Positions 10,451-22,140 of a stretch of DNA of 64,000 bases are shown here, piece by piece. The translations under genes and the position numbers were made by a program. The notes below the pieces were generated by a model that searched no databases, was not told where the DNA came from, and saw nothing but the letters and a program-made list of their open reading frames with translations. The stretch spans positions 26,833,378 to 26,897,377 of the forward strand of contig NC_087071.1 in NCBI RefSeq assembly GCF_963678635.1. The letters run 5' to 3'. Origin of the DNA: Symsagittifera roscoffensis. Lineage: Eukaryota > Xenacoelomorpha > Acoela > Convolutidae. The first letter of the stretch is position 1, and each line of letters starts with the position of its first letter.

Positions 10451-13400
10451 TATTGCTAAACTTGCGCTCTTCTTCAAATTAGGCTTTAAAACAAAACCAT
10501 CAAATTACAGTGGGTTTTTAAACTTTTCTTTTTTGATGAATTGGTGGGTCATACGTTTTTGAAAAAAATAGTACCTTGAATAGCATCTTATTTTATGAAA
10601 ATTTCAGTTAGGAGTCAGATAACAAAAAGGTGTACTACTGAAGATTTAAAAACAAAAATGGAATGCACGAATGAAAACTGGGACTCTGAGAACACACTGA
10701 TACAGTGCCTATTCATTGTTCTAAAATCATTTCGATCAGTTGACCTAAGCCTTACATAAAAAAATACTGAGTCAATTGAAGTTCGGGGAAAATCAGTATC
10801 AAATTGTTGCCATTAAAACAAAACAATCTGAAAAACACAATTGGCGCGCCAAAGTAATCATTATTAAGCCCATTTCTCTTCAACGGTGATATAAATGATA
10901 TTTAACATGTAAGGAAAGAAAGAGAGTATTCTAATTCAATATGCAGAAAGTGCAACCATAAAAACAACAGTTAGCAACTCAAAATCGTCATCGAGGAAAT
11001 AACTATAGTTTTGTTACTTAGGATATTTCTTGTTTCTAAACTTTACTTCATAGATCGAATCACAACTGGGTGAGGTTATTTGGTGAAATAAAAAACTCAG
11101 AGGTGCGAATAATAGATTCTCACCAGCAGCATATAAACCAAAAAGAGCAAAATATAGACTCATAAACTGAAAAAAATTTTAAGAAACGATGTTTTTTCTT
11201 GTAAGTTCGTAATTTGTATCCTAATAAAAATGATACATTGAGTTGACACTAAGGCGCTGAGCTACTTTGCACTTTATAACTGTTACTCAAAACAGAATAC
11301 GATCATTTCTGTTTCCTGTAATCACTGCTAGAGCAAGGTTGAAATTTTTTCTCTCTCAATATACATAGTTTTCCCGGAACAAAATTTAAGTACAAGATCA
11401 AACTAGTTACGATTTACCTAGTTTAACTGAAATTTATTTTTTACTTAATTGTTTTTTCAAACACATTTTTAGATTAAATTGAGCTGATGATTTCCATATA
11501 TTCTGTTTGTAATAAAGCAAACACTTTTTGTTGGCTTTGATAAGGCCATCTTTAATCCTGAAAAATGGCTTCTAAACTAATTGAAAAATCGAAATTTGAT
11601 GCGCTCTGTGACAAAGTGAAGAACAGTCTTTGACTTTTTTTTAATAATTTTTTTAACTTCTGTTCACCTATGCCTGAATGAAAAAAATGAAAAAATACCG
11701 GGTTTCTACCTCAAAAGACAAAAGAGCGAATTAGTTTTATTCAAGAATTATTTTGTCTTAAGGAAGAGCATCATATACAACTACATTAACAAATTAATTG
11801 ATGCATGAAGTTATAAAAAGATAAAGAAAAGTTAAAATAATTGAGGTCTTTTTGACCGTTTCTTTATGAGTTTTTGCTTTTATCTCAAAAACACACAGAA
11901 CATTAAACCAGGGACACCACTGTTCAATAATTTTTGCAAGCTTTCAGATAATTAAAGACGAAATTTAACGTAGCTTAGCCAAACTAATTATATCGCCTAG
12001 CATTTAATGTTGCTCCATAGTATATTTTCAAAACAAAAAATCAAGGTTTATAAGCTTAATGGATACCAAAACTTAATTAAAGTTTCTCCTATGCTTAAGT
12101 TTAAATTGCTTAACTGTTTAGTTGTTGAGGACAAAAAGCTTTGCACTTGAGTTATGTATTTGAAACTGATAAGCAAATAAAAAGAAACTTTTTATACAAA
12201 ATTCAAACAAGCTTGCAGAAAAACTAGGAATTGAAAGAATTGTATAGATTTGTTTTAGTTTTTCTCGTAAAAGCGTTGGTAACCTTCTTTAAAACATATG
12301 TATTTGATATTAAAGTCAACATCTCAAAATTGTAAGAATGAACCATTTCGTTTCAAGATTTTATCGTGGTACAAACCGTAACCAGGTTCACTATGATAAA
12401 GAACAAACCAATCGAGGTATCAATTTCAGTCGACTTTGAGAAAAAAGTTAACCTTCTGATTTGTGATCACGGTTTTTTTGTTGAACAAAAACTCAAAAAC
12501 CTATAATCGTTCTAGACCATTTAAACTTGAAAATGCTGACTTGATAAGGAGCTTAAAAATGCGTTAAAAACGTTTATCGTAATTTCGAAGAAAAAAACTG
12601 AACCACAAGGGCCCAGGCTAAGTTTGAATGTCAAATGAAATTTGTTAGTGAGTCGTAAAATGGTGAGAGTTAGAAAGAAATGAGAACTTTCTGGAATCAA
12701 TTTAAAGAACAAGTCAAAAAGTTCTAGCAGAGACTGTTTCCATCTGTATAAAGATTCAGCATGCAAATACAAAACAATGCCATGAGAGAACAAGGGTAGC
12801 CAAATAGTGTGGAAGTAGAACAGAATTGTTCTACCATAGTCTTGAAAAAATTACATATATTTTTTTTCAATTCTAATATCATTTTTTTGTGTTGTAAGTT
12901 GAAATGATCTCAGCAAAACAAAACACAAATTAGAATGTTTCAAGAGTCGTAGTAAAAGGGCCAATTGCAAAACTGTTCTGTTAGTTAAGTGGCGAGAAAA
13001 CCCAAAAAAAAAAAGATTTTGCAGAACTCTTTTAAACATTTGAAAGCTTTTACCCTCAAAATGGCACCAAAAAAACTCAAACATCTAAATTTTCACGGCT
13101 TAAATTAAATATAAACAAGGTACTATAAGCCTGGACATTCACCTCGTTCCCTCGAAGTAGCACAAAAATTTGAAACGGGGTTTTCTCAACACTGAGGAAA
13201 AGTTTTTCGGAACATTTTTTTTGTCGTTCAAATCACGACTTAACCAGATTTAAAAGATATATCACACAACCGAGTCCATTGATTCTTTGTAGTTCCTTTT
13301 TTTTCGTGAAAATCAAAAAAGTAGTTTATAAAAGGAAAACAATTCTAATATGGTCGTACAAAAAGACTGAGATCTTGATAAATTCCACGACTCCGTTGCA

Positions 13401-13570
13401 AGAATTGTATATCAATAGAGGTGAAAATGTCTAGAGAGTTCAAATCGTTTGATTCAAATTTTGCTCTAATTATGTATGGGTTGAGTCATTTAAAAAAAAA
13501 TTTTAATCGGGATTTGTTCCCCATTTCGACTATTTTTTTATATGTTTTCAAAAACACAAATGTTTCATTA
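10451..13570. repeat. ~3 kb direct duplication, copy 2
   Basis: Second copy of the 7,484-10,450 unit. It carries an extra ~250 bases near 10,710-10,980 absent from copy 1. A minus-strand open frame at 12,793-12,521 (90 codons) lies at the place of a shorter, differently broken frame in copy 1 (9,631-9,443), so it is not counted as a gene. Confidence 0.85.
13217..13392. other. Unusually conserved tract in the ~3 kb duplication, copy 2
   Basis: Partner of 10,091-10,276. Only a handful of substitutions and single-base indels separate the two. Confidence 0.6.
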
Positions 13571-14174
13571 CCTTTTAATAATGCCAAATTTAAATATTTA
13601 GTTTTCTCCTCAAATTTACAGGATGAACATTATCGAAACTGAAGTGTTAAAAGGCAACTGCAAACTATTAAATGCTACGATAGATGGAAGTAGAGCTGAT
13701 TAACTGTATCAATAAATGTTGAAACAAGTATTAAATTTGTAGAGTTGAACAAAACTAAGAATAACTAGCTGACTTGATATCTTTCTCTGCATTTTTTTGA
13801 CAAAAGTTCTTCTTTTTTATTCAGTACGATTCACCAAATTTTATACCAAAGCAAAAAAAAGTCTTTGAAAATTCGATGATACCGTTTTAGCAAAATGTGT
13901 GAAATTTGTATGACCAGTTTTTTTGTAGACTTGGTTTATGAAATTGTATGATTAGTGTTTTCGGTCTATGGAGATAAACCCGGTTATGCCCCAAACTGTA
14001 GTGGCGACAAAACTAACACCTTAATTGTGACCTTGAACACATCCATTTATCACACGTTAAGACTTAATTTTAGAATACGTTAAGATACATCTCATATAGG
14101 TAAACGAGATACCAGGTTAACTTTAGGTGAAACTTATTATAATATCTACAAAGTTTACAAAATTTACACCAAAA
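13571..14174. other. No gene seen; downstream of the minus-strand gene
   Basis: AT-rich. On the minus strand AATAAA occurs near 13,814-13,819, about 360 bases after the stop of the gene at 14,175. It could serve as its poly(A) signal, but nothing else supports this. Confidence 0.3.
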
Positions 14175-15859
14175 TTACTCTGGAGGTGTTAGTTTTTTTG
14201 CGTTTAATAGTCTACTTCTTTTGTAGTTTTTTTTAGGTTTCTTCGATGAAGGTCGAGCAGTTTCTGCGTAATCCCGTTTTGTTTGATTAGAGAACTTTAG
14301 GTGTTCTTGGTTGTTAGTTGAATCTTCAACTTCGTTCGCTTTTTTTTTAATTCTATCACACAATTTTTTTATGTAGGTCAGTGTGTCCGTTAAAAATCGT
14401 ACGACCGTTTTTGTGACTGTAGCAAATTGTACGACAAATTTTGGAATTTGAACTTTTAGAGTGGTCTGGATATTTTTGCTGCTTATCTTCAAGTGGTTAT
14501 TAGTTGAACCTTCAACTTCTTCAACTTGTTTTTTTACTCCATCACAAAAACCATTTATGTAGTATAATGTGTCCCGTAAAAGTTGTACAGCCGTTTTTAT
14601 GACTGTTGCAATTGGTACGACAAACTTTGGAATTGGAATCGTTAGCGTGGTTTGGATACTCTTGCTGCTGATCTTTAAGTCGATTAAAGTGATAACCGCA
14701 TCTGACAAACAAGAGCGATCCCTGCAATAAGCGGTCAAAATCTCCTTTGAAAGTTCAATCCAACAAGCGGCCATGTAAGTGTCTGTACTTGTCATTTGCT
14801 TTTGTGCTGGGGAATCGTTTTCAACTGGTGTTTTATCTGCCAGTTTTTGTCTGAAACACTTCATAACATTGCTCTCTGTAATTTGCATAAACGAATTTCC
14901 AGGGAAGGATAGGCCGAGCATATCGACAGCATCCACAATCAACCCAGCTTTTTGATGAGCGTCCGATTCATTGTAATCCCAATTAAAAGTAAAGAGCCGA
15001 TTGTAAATGTTGCTGGAATGGCTAGATCTTACGAGCTTTTGAACCATTTTATGGATATACGCTGGCCCATTTTGTAACGGTGGTAAAACTGCATCCAATT
15101 GGACTTTTTTTCCCGCAATGAAGTTTTCAATGACAGTAGCGAGGAAATCCAATGTTGATAACTTGCCACGAAGAAAACCGTTGCAGAAACTTTCATTGAA
15201 GCTAAAATACAAATATCTATAAAGTATATTTTTTATTTTATAAGCCGCACCACACATTCCCCCGATTTTGATTATAAATAAAAAACTGCATATCAGTTTT
15301 TGCCAGTACTAACATTTTTGACTACGTATAAAAAAGACAAAACATATTTTTTTTCAGTCAAAATTGAGCCACAAAATTGTCAGTAACAAGGATTCCATTA
15401 GGACAAACTTTGTTTCTAATCGCACGCAGTACCGCTACTTTATGAAATAAATATCTTTTGGAATGAAAATTTCTGAGTTTGAAAAGTTACAAATATTTGG
15501 TCGCAAGGACGCAGTTCTTAAATATATTTCATCCTCACCGATTGATATTCAAGGTCCCATTCTGAATATCTGAGCCAGTTTCACAGCTTTCAGGACTTTC
15601 ATCTCCCTGATTTCTTCGGTTGCAGTTTTTGTTTGAGACTGGCATGTTATCAGTACAGTTCAGTGTAAGTGGCGGGGAATCACCATGAAGTAATGGTTGT
15701 TCACGCCACAAATAGTGTCTGCCTCCTATTAGGTTTTTTGGGTTATCTGTTGTAACTGGAAAGTCGTAGTTTAGGTTTTCTGTTATATCGAAAAGCACTT
15801 CGGGAATATTCGTGCTGTTGAAATCTTTTGCAATATTAACAATCAGATTTGAACATGGT
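14175..15859 (-). CDS. Two-exon gene, novel protein with internal ~65-residue repeat
   Basis: Exon A is 15,859-15,539 and exon B 15,201-14,175. Exon A ends CG before GTGAGG; exon B starts after TTTTAG with C, restoring an Arg codon and one frame. Exon A is itself preceded by TTTTTAG, so at least one more 5' exon is missing and the start is unknown. The visible product is about 448 residues, ending at TAA 14,177-14,175. Exon B holds two tandem repeats beginning LKISSKSIQTTL and LKISSKNIQTTL, each followed by PKFVV, a hydrophobic stretch (ATV.KT.V..L.DTL.YI) and a basic/acidic tail ending STNN. The C-terminus is Lys/Arg-rich (KKPKKNYKRSR), nuclear-signal-like. Exon A is Asn- and Ser-rich with several Cys. 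No family is recognised. Intact frame across a phase-2 intron argues that it is or recently was a real gene. Confidence 0.7.
15202..15538 (-). other. Intron of the two-exon gene
   Basis: On the minus strand it starts GTGAGGATG (15,538) and ends TTTGTATTTTAG (15,202). Phase 2; removing it joins two long open frames exactly. Confidence 0.7.
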
Positions 15860-15932
15860 CTAAAAACTTTGAGATTACTAATATTATATCGAGATATATA
15901 TATTAAACTCATCTGTTTCCAATCAATCTAAT

Positions 15933-16154
15933 GGTTACATAGCAGTATTTAGACAACCGCGTATTCAGACTCGTCAGTATTTAGACAAATACTGTTTCAA
16001 CCAATCAGAATCGAGACAAAGAAGAAATTAATAAATATTTTTATTTATTTTAGATTATTTCTGATTTTCTCGATTCTGATTGGTTCATACAGTATTTGTC
16101 TAAATACTGACGAGTCTGAATACGCAGTTGTCTAATTACTGCTATGTAACCCCC
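15933..16154. mobile_element. Palindromic MITE-like element with 8-bp flanking repeat
   Basis: A 222-bp element whose halves are near-perfect inverted repeats: GGTTACATAGCAGTATTTAG at the left end (15,933) and its complement ending GCTATGTAACC at 16,151, with further matches inward around CAGACTCGTCAGTATTTAG and AACCAATCAGAATCGAGA. It is flanked by the direct repeat AATCTAAT (15,925-15,932 and 16,155-16,162), as expected for an 8-bp target-site duplication, which fits hAT-type transposition. The right end has extra Cs. There is no coding capacity, so it is non-autonomous. Confidence 0.85.
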
Positions 16155-16193
16155 AATCTAATTTAGTCAATTTAGTAATTTAGTAGTTTAGTA

Positions 16194-16292
16194 ATTTGCT
16201 TTTGTGCTGGGGAATCGTTTTCAACTGGCGTTTTATCTGATATTTTTTGTCTGAACACTTAATAACATTGCTCTCTGTATTGTGCATAACCG
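16194..16292 (-). pseudogene. Fragment copied from exon B of the two-exon gene
   Basis: About 99 bases match 14,794-14,894, which encode part of exon B (around residues ITESNVMKCFRQKLADKTPV). The copy has a small deletion and substitutions, so it is not coding. It lies on the far side of the palindromic element and has the same orientation as the gene. Confidence 0.8.
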
Positions 16293-16444
16293 ATCTAGTT
16301 GTTACACTAAGTTGTAAAAAAATGCGTTCAAACTGCGTGCGTTTCTCTAATTTTTCGTTTGTTGTAGTTTTTGCTCTATACGATTCTTAAGTTTTTGCTG
16401 TATTTGTTGTAGTTTGTGCTGTATACTTAAGTTAATATTCAGCT

Positions 16445-16540
16445 GAATTAGAAAAATGACGCTGGTGGATTGGACGCCTGGATCTATTTTTGAATTAGAA
16501 AAATGACGTTTGTGGATTGGACGCTTGGATCTATTTTTGA
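16445..16540. repeat. 47-bp direct repeat, two copies
   Basis: Unit starting GAATTAGAAAAATGACG at 16,445 repeats at 16,492 with few changes. Just upstream (16,365-16,435) a GTTGTAGTTT(T/G)TGCT word also occurs twice. Confidence 0.8.
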
Positions 16541-16744
16541 TTTATGTAATGAAAATTATACTCCATTATTATGGTACCATTCTGAGATTCAATTTTTGTT
16601 AAGTTTGAACAAATTCGCAAAACTGATACAGTTTGGTTAGAGTTGAACGTACAACAAAACAAATAAATTCAATTATTCAAAACTGAATCTTTTTTATAAT
16701 GACTGAATTGCATGCAACTGATGAAATTGTTTCAAATTTAAGAC

Positions 16745-16940
16745 TTGTACAGGGTTAGGTTTAGGGGAGGGGTTTGGGAGCAGGAGGGCTTGTGGCGGGG
16801 AGCGAACGCCTTCCCTCAGGGATTCGACCCCTCATCGATCTCTTTGTACTATTTTGAGATACCCATATTTGATGACGGACCCCTAAGTTTTTTAAAAGCG
16901 CCTTCGGTGCCATTAAATACTAAATTTGAGGGGTAGCACG
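16745..16940. repeat. GC-richer block in A unit 1 (telomere-like word)
   Basis: A local GC-rich patch with AGGGTTAGGTTTAGGGGAGG near its start, similar to metazoan TTAGGG arrays but only about two units long. A 63-codon plus-strand frame (16,745-16,936) crosses it and is the same in A unit 2, which reflects recent duplication and not constraint. Not called a gene. Confidence 0.5.
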
Positions 16941-17307
16941 CACCCAAAAAAACACGATTTTTTGGTCAAATATTTCGAAATGTTTTTTTTTTTCAAAAAT
17001 TGCCTGCTGCGCAGAAACCTTTGCCAAAACAGAGTCTTTTCAGTAATTTGGAACAACTCGTAAAATCAATACGGTCGACACGAAAATCAATCAGTTTTTG
17101 AAAATTTTTTGAAAATCCTCCCTCGAGAAAATCTTAGATTCTGGTTTCTAAAATGATTGAAAGTGTGTCGCAAGGTAAAAGGTATATAAAAATGTCCACA
17201 TAAAATTGACCGCATATGACCACATAGTAAAATGACCACATATCCTGACGGATGAAAAGCTTTCACGAGAAAAAGATATGTTGGTCCGAAGCCTGGAGTG
17301 GGTGCCT

Positions 17308-17760
17308 GCAGACGTCCATGTTTTAAGATAGGGAAAAATATCCGGTCTGAAGGCTGTGTATTGAGACGGGGAATGGAATTTTCTGGTATTAAGATAGATT
17401 TTGGGATTCACAATGTATAAAGATGAATTAAACAATTCCCCATTGTATTCAGATTTGTTATACCAAGTTTTTTATACTAAGTTTAAAAAACTTTTCGTGC
17501 CCGAGTTTTTCGATAGAGAATTGTTTATTATTCTATGCAGTGGGTTATTTGATCTTATGTATTAAAATGTGGATTAGCTTGTTTTTGGGGCGATAGGTTT
17601 GAGATTGTAAGTTTCAGAAAACTTTTAAATAAAATTTAAATTTAATTTGCGATTGTATTTTTTTCTTGAAAACTGAAACTTTTTTCCGATGGTAAGTTTC
17701 AGATAGTAAGTTCCGACAAAAATGAGGTTTCGAAATAAAGTATGTAAATGTAAAAAAAAG
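17308..17760. repeat. Dispersed repeat R1, copy 2
   Basis: Starts CATGTTTTAAGATAGGG and includes GGTCTGAAGGCTGTGTATT and ATTGTATTCAGATTTGTTAT. It is the first of two R1 copies in A unit 1, about 1,060 bases from the second. Confidence 0.8.
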
Positions 17761-18370
17761 TATCGGAGATTTTCTTTCAAAAAACCCAAGATATACTTAT
17801 TTGAAGTGAATTTTGTTCTCTACGGTTATCTGGGGAAATTTGACAAGAGCGGATCATCTTTGTCAGCTTAATTAATCTGCTTCATTCCGCAAGTGAAATG
17901 AAAAAAATTGAAAGGAAAAAAATCACTACATCGTACCAATTATCACTATAAAATTATGCAATCAATCACAAAAAACATGCAGCATTCTTAAATATAATTA
18001 CTTATTAAAGATTTATCATGAAACGTACTCAAGTTTTCCGGAAGAATTTACAAAACAATGCTGAAATAATTGCGAATCTATTTTCTGTAGTTTTCGCGGA
18101 GCAATTAGGGAAACTTTTTCGTCGAAAAGAGTAAGTTGATTTTATCTACCCACAGTATCAGCATATTGGTAAGTTGTATCAAATCGAGCTATCATGATCC
18201 AGTTTTCTCCTCTATCTTTGCTTGAGGCTGAGATAAAAATTGTAAAAGAAAACTTATTAGATGAAAAACTTTATCAGAGAGATAAGACGCCTTTATAGTG
18301 GAAACTGAGATCAAGAATTTTCTAGTTAATTTGCACCAGTGAAAAATTATCCACCTTTGCAAATTTAAGC

Positions 18371-18830
18371 TGATGTCCTGCAGACATCCATGTTTTAAGA
18401 TTGGGAATAAAACATCTGGTCTGCAGGCTATGTATTAAGATGGGATTAGATTTCCTTTGTAATAGATAGATTATGGGTTTCACAATGTATTAAGATTGAC
18501 TAAAGGTTTCCCCATTGTATTCAGATTTGTTATACCATGTTTCCGAGTTTTTCGATAGAGATTTGTTTAATATTTTATGCAGTGATTTATTTGATCTTAT
18601 GTATTATAATTTGAAATAACTTGTTTTTGGGGTGATAAGTTTGAGATTGTAAGATTCACAAAACTTTTTAAGAAAACTTAAGTTTCAATTGCTAACGTAT
18701 TTTTTTTGAAAAATGAATCTTTTTCTCGATGGTAAGTTTCAGATGGTAGGTTCCGATAAAAATGAGGTTGCGAAATAAAATATGTTATTATAAAAAAAGT
18801 ATCAGAGATTGAAAACTCAGCCCAAGAGTT
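18371..18830. repeat. Dispersed repeat R1, copy 3
   Basis: Second R1 copy in A unit 1. It is diverged from the 17.3-kb copy and closer in its opening words to the 1.1-kb copy (CTGCAGGCTATGTATTA). Confidence 0.8.
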
Positions 18831-19781
18831 CTTCAGTTAATTTGCAGAAGTGAAAAACCGTTCACCTTCGCGATGGTAAGCTGATTTACATCTGAAACAA
18901 AGAAACTGATAAATTTCTGTAGAATTTATGAAAAAATTGTATACAATAGATGACTTATATGCATTCGAGAACTAGCAAATCAATGCCCATTGCATGCGCA
19001 AGCCTTATGTATTGGACAAAGGTGATTGAACACTGCTTTAAACGGTAGGTTGTAGAAATTTTTCAGGTTTTCGATTATGCAGCATTCCTTGCCGATTTGA
19101 AATAGTAAAAACAATACAGTTAGTAAAGAGACATTAAAGAAGCTAAATCACAAACAGTTACAATTGTTTGGTTGGATTGTTTTTACCGAATGTTCCGGAT
19201 TTGGTCAAATTGATTATTCAATACTTCTCTTCCAAGTCTATCGATTTAATTACTTGAAACAAGGGAAATTTGAAAAACCTTTCAAATCTCAATATTTCTC
19301 TAGTAAAATCTGGATAAAGCAAAAGTTTGGCGTCATCTTTCAGTGAATTCAAGTCAAAAAAGAGAATCTAGTGACAAAAAAAAAATCAAAAAAGTTTTCA
19401 AAAGAAGAGCTAAAAGTCTTCGATAAACTGCATCGCTTCCCTTGTTATAACATAGGGGCGACAAGTAGAAGTTTTATCTAATTAAACCTTTGCTCTTTCA
19501 CCCCAAATAAATCTAAGCTCTCTCAATTAAAAATATAAACAATTGAACGGAATTTTATGAAAAAAACCTCAAAACTGCAGAGTTTTTTTTTCTTTTTGAG
19601 GAAAATTTGAAAGTGTTTTCCTGTATGAGTTTCGACGAGATAGAATGCAAACGTTTTTCCGGTATTTTCCAAATAATTGTAATGAGTAGGTTCCATTTCC
19701 AGATTTCATCGCAATGATTGATGATTTGGTGCAGCTAAAAAATTTTTTCAAGGAAACAACGAACAGTCAGCAGTTTTCAGA

Positions 19782-20140
19782 CTAACATTTGGATTTCAGA
19801 CAGCATGTGAAATTAGATCTAGCTCGAATTAGTTCAGTTTTTTTTGAACTGCTTTTGAAATGCCTCCGGAAATTCTTCAAAATAAATTCATGACAAGTAA
19901 ATACTTCTGTATAACTTACTGTCGACAAGTTGAAGTTGTACAATTTTTTTGCTTCATGAGGATACAATCCATTGGAATTGTAAACTGTGTATTTTTCAAA
20001 AACATTCACAATTGGAAAAAAGAGAAGCTAGAAGATTGTTTACATAAGTTACGAAAAGTTCTGGTTTCTCAGCTGAGCTTTCCCCTGATTTTGCTTTATG
20101 TTCCGCTTTTTCTTTTTTGAAAGCATCAAACAACACTTCT
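19782..20140 (-). pseudogene. Coding-like block of the array family (A unit 1)
   Basis: On the minus strand this region aligns with 28,420-28,670, 33,010-33,250, 37,385-37,640 and 39,000-39,200 (shared order: a Ser/Lys/Glu-rich stretch with ...KSG..S.E.PE..VTY.NN.L.SLF, then the region before the cysteine block). It shows that A units and the later units descend from one ancestor. Stops and frame changes in A make it non-coding now. Function not recognised. Confidence 0.5.
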
Positions 20141-21096
20141 TTAAAACATTAAAGTTTTAAGCAGAGATGAGTATCACGCATATCTAAATATGGATAAATG
20201 CCCGCCTCTAATTCAAACTCAATACTGCTTCTATTTACAGAAAAATTGGGAAAAAATTCTCGTGTATAGGATGAAATTGTTTCTAAAACTGGGGTTTATC
20301 AAACTTCTCTAAAGAATCTTTTGTGAAACCTCCGTACAGCAAAAGGGCTAGTTTGGTTTATACTCATTTTATATTGTACTAGTTCCATGCTTGGATCTCT
20401 GACATTTTTCAAACTGTTTTTTTGTACATTTTTTACAGATTTTTTGAGTTTTTTTCGTCCGCTCACGTTTTATTTAAACTGGAGCTACAATTTCAAATAA
20501 ATCTGCTTTGAGTTTTTTCACAGTTAGAACTATGTTTTTTTACAAGAGAATTGCAGTTCTCTTAGTGCGCCAAAACGTTTTTTACGCTACATGTCCACAG
20601 AAATGAGAAAATTAGCAACCATTTAGTACAAAGCTTAAATCAAAAATGATTATCCGAATATTTGCAGAACAAGAAAATAACTCAAGAAAACCCTACGGAC
20701 TCAAACGATTTTTTTCAAATTATGTTATTTCTTAGCGCTTTTTTTATGCTATGGAAAGAGTTTTGTAACAACAAATATTTTTTATTTTTTTCTTTGTTTT
20801 TTTTTCCTACAGGACTGATAGTTCAGGTACTGTCCTGTAAATATTTCCTCTTTTTTTCTTTGAAAATGAAGCGAATACAACGCAGTAAACAATTTTTGTA
20901 TCTCCTACTTTTTTATATTCTAAATTATCAATTTATATCATCAAATTATGTATTATTTTTTTGTTGTAAACATAATGAGGATAATGTAGTCTTTTTTTCA
21001 CTCATTATAAATCCTGTTTTGTTTTGTTCTAAATAACAACCCAAAGTAACACTCAAATTAGCATTCTGAATGATGAAATTGTTTCAAATTTAAGAC

Positions 21097-21290
21097 TTGT
21101 ACAGGGTTAGGTTTAGGGGAGGGGTTTGGGAGCAGGAGGGCTTGTGGCGGGGAGCGAACGCCTTCCCTCAGGGATTCGACCCCTCATCGGTCTCTTCGTA
21201 CTATTTTGAGATACCCATATTTGATGACGGACCCCTAAGTTTTTTAAAAGCGCCTTCGGTGCCATTAAATACTAAATTTGAGGGGTAGCA
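21097..21290. repeat. GC-richer block in A unit 2
   Basis: Copy of 16,745-16,940 in the second A unit, with only a few substitutions. Confidence 0.6.
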
Positions 21291-21686
21291 CGCACCCATA
21301 AAAAACACGGTTTTTTGGTCAAATATTTGGAAAAGAGGAAAAAAAGGCTTTTTTCTTGGTCTGTTTTTTTTTCAAAAATTGCCTGCTGCGCAGAAACCTT
21401 TGCCAAAACAGAGTCTTTTCAGTAATTTGGAACAACTCGTAAAATCAATACGGTCGACACGAAAATCAATCAGTTTTTGAAAACTTTTTGAAAATCCTCC
21501 CTCGAGAAAATCTTAGATTCTGGTTTTTAAAATGATTGAAAGTGTGTCGCAAGGTAAAAGGTATATAAAACTGACCACATAAAATTAACCGCATATGACC
21601 ACATAGTAAAATGACCACATATCTTGACGGATGAAAAGCTTTCACGAGAATAAGATATGGTGGTCCGAAGCCTGGAGTGGGTGCCT

Positions 21687-22140
21687 GCAGACGCCCATGT
21701 TTTAAGATAGGGAAAAATATCCGGTCTGAAGGCTGTGTATTGAGACGGGGAATGGAATTTTCTGGTATTAAGATAGATTTTGGGATTCACAATGTATAAA
21801 GATGAATTAAACAATTCCCCATTGTATTCAGATTTGTTATACCAAGTTTTTATACAAAGTTTAAAAATCTTTTCGTGCCCGAGTTTTTTGATAGAGAATT
21901 GTTTATTATTCTATGCAGTGCCTTATTTGATCTTATGTATTAAAAGGTGGATTAGCTTGTTTTTGGGGCGATAGGTTTGAGATTGTAAGTTTCACATAAC
22001 TTTTAAATAAAATTTAAATTTAATTTGTGATTGTATTTTTTTCTTGAAAACTGAAACTTTTTTCCGATGGTAAGTTTCAAATAGTAAGTTCCAACAAAAA
22101 TGAGGTTTCGAAACAAAGTATGTAATTGTATGAAAATTAT
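21687..22140. repeat. Dispersed repeat R1, copy 4
   Basis: A unit 2 counterpart of the 17.3-kb R1 copy. Confidence 0.8.

Larger units (their letters stand above)
16719..21070. repeat. A unit 1 of large tandem array
   Basis: A 4,352-bp unit repeated immediately at 21,071-25,442 with very high identity, so this duplication is recent. The start (TGATGAAATTGTTTC) contains the same TGAT that ends the unit at GAATGAT, suggesting microhomology at the junction. Contents in order: a GC-richer block (16,745-16,940), R1 copies (17,308-17,760 and 18,371-18,830), sequence with no clear frame (18,830-19,780), a minus-strand coding-like block (19,782-20,140) and a ~700-bp tail (20,367-21,074) that recurs at 24.74, 29.37 and 33.86 kb. 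Confidence 0.95.

Noticed and set aside
9443-12793. Minus-strand open frames at 9,631-9,443 and 12,793-12,521 in the ~3 kb duplication
   Set aside because: They lie at matching places but the frame is not kept between copies, composition is Phe/Leu/Ser-rich as expected from AT-rich DNA, and no splice context supports them.
16745-16775. Interstitial telomere
   Set aside because: Only about two imperfect TTAGGG-like words; too short to distinguish from chance in a GC-rich patch.
16745-21288. 63-codon plus-strand frame in the GC-richer blocks
   Set aside because: Identical in both A units because the duplication is recent; no independent copy shows constraint.
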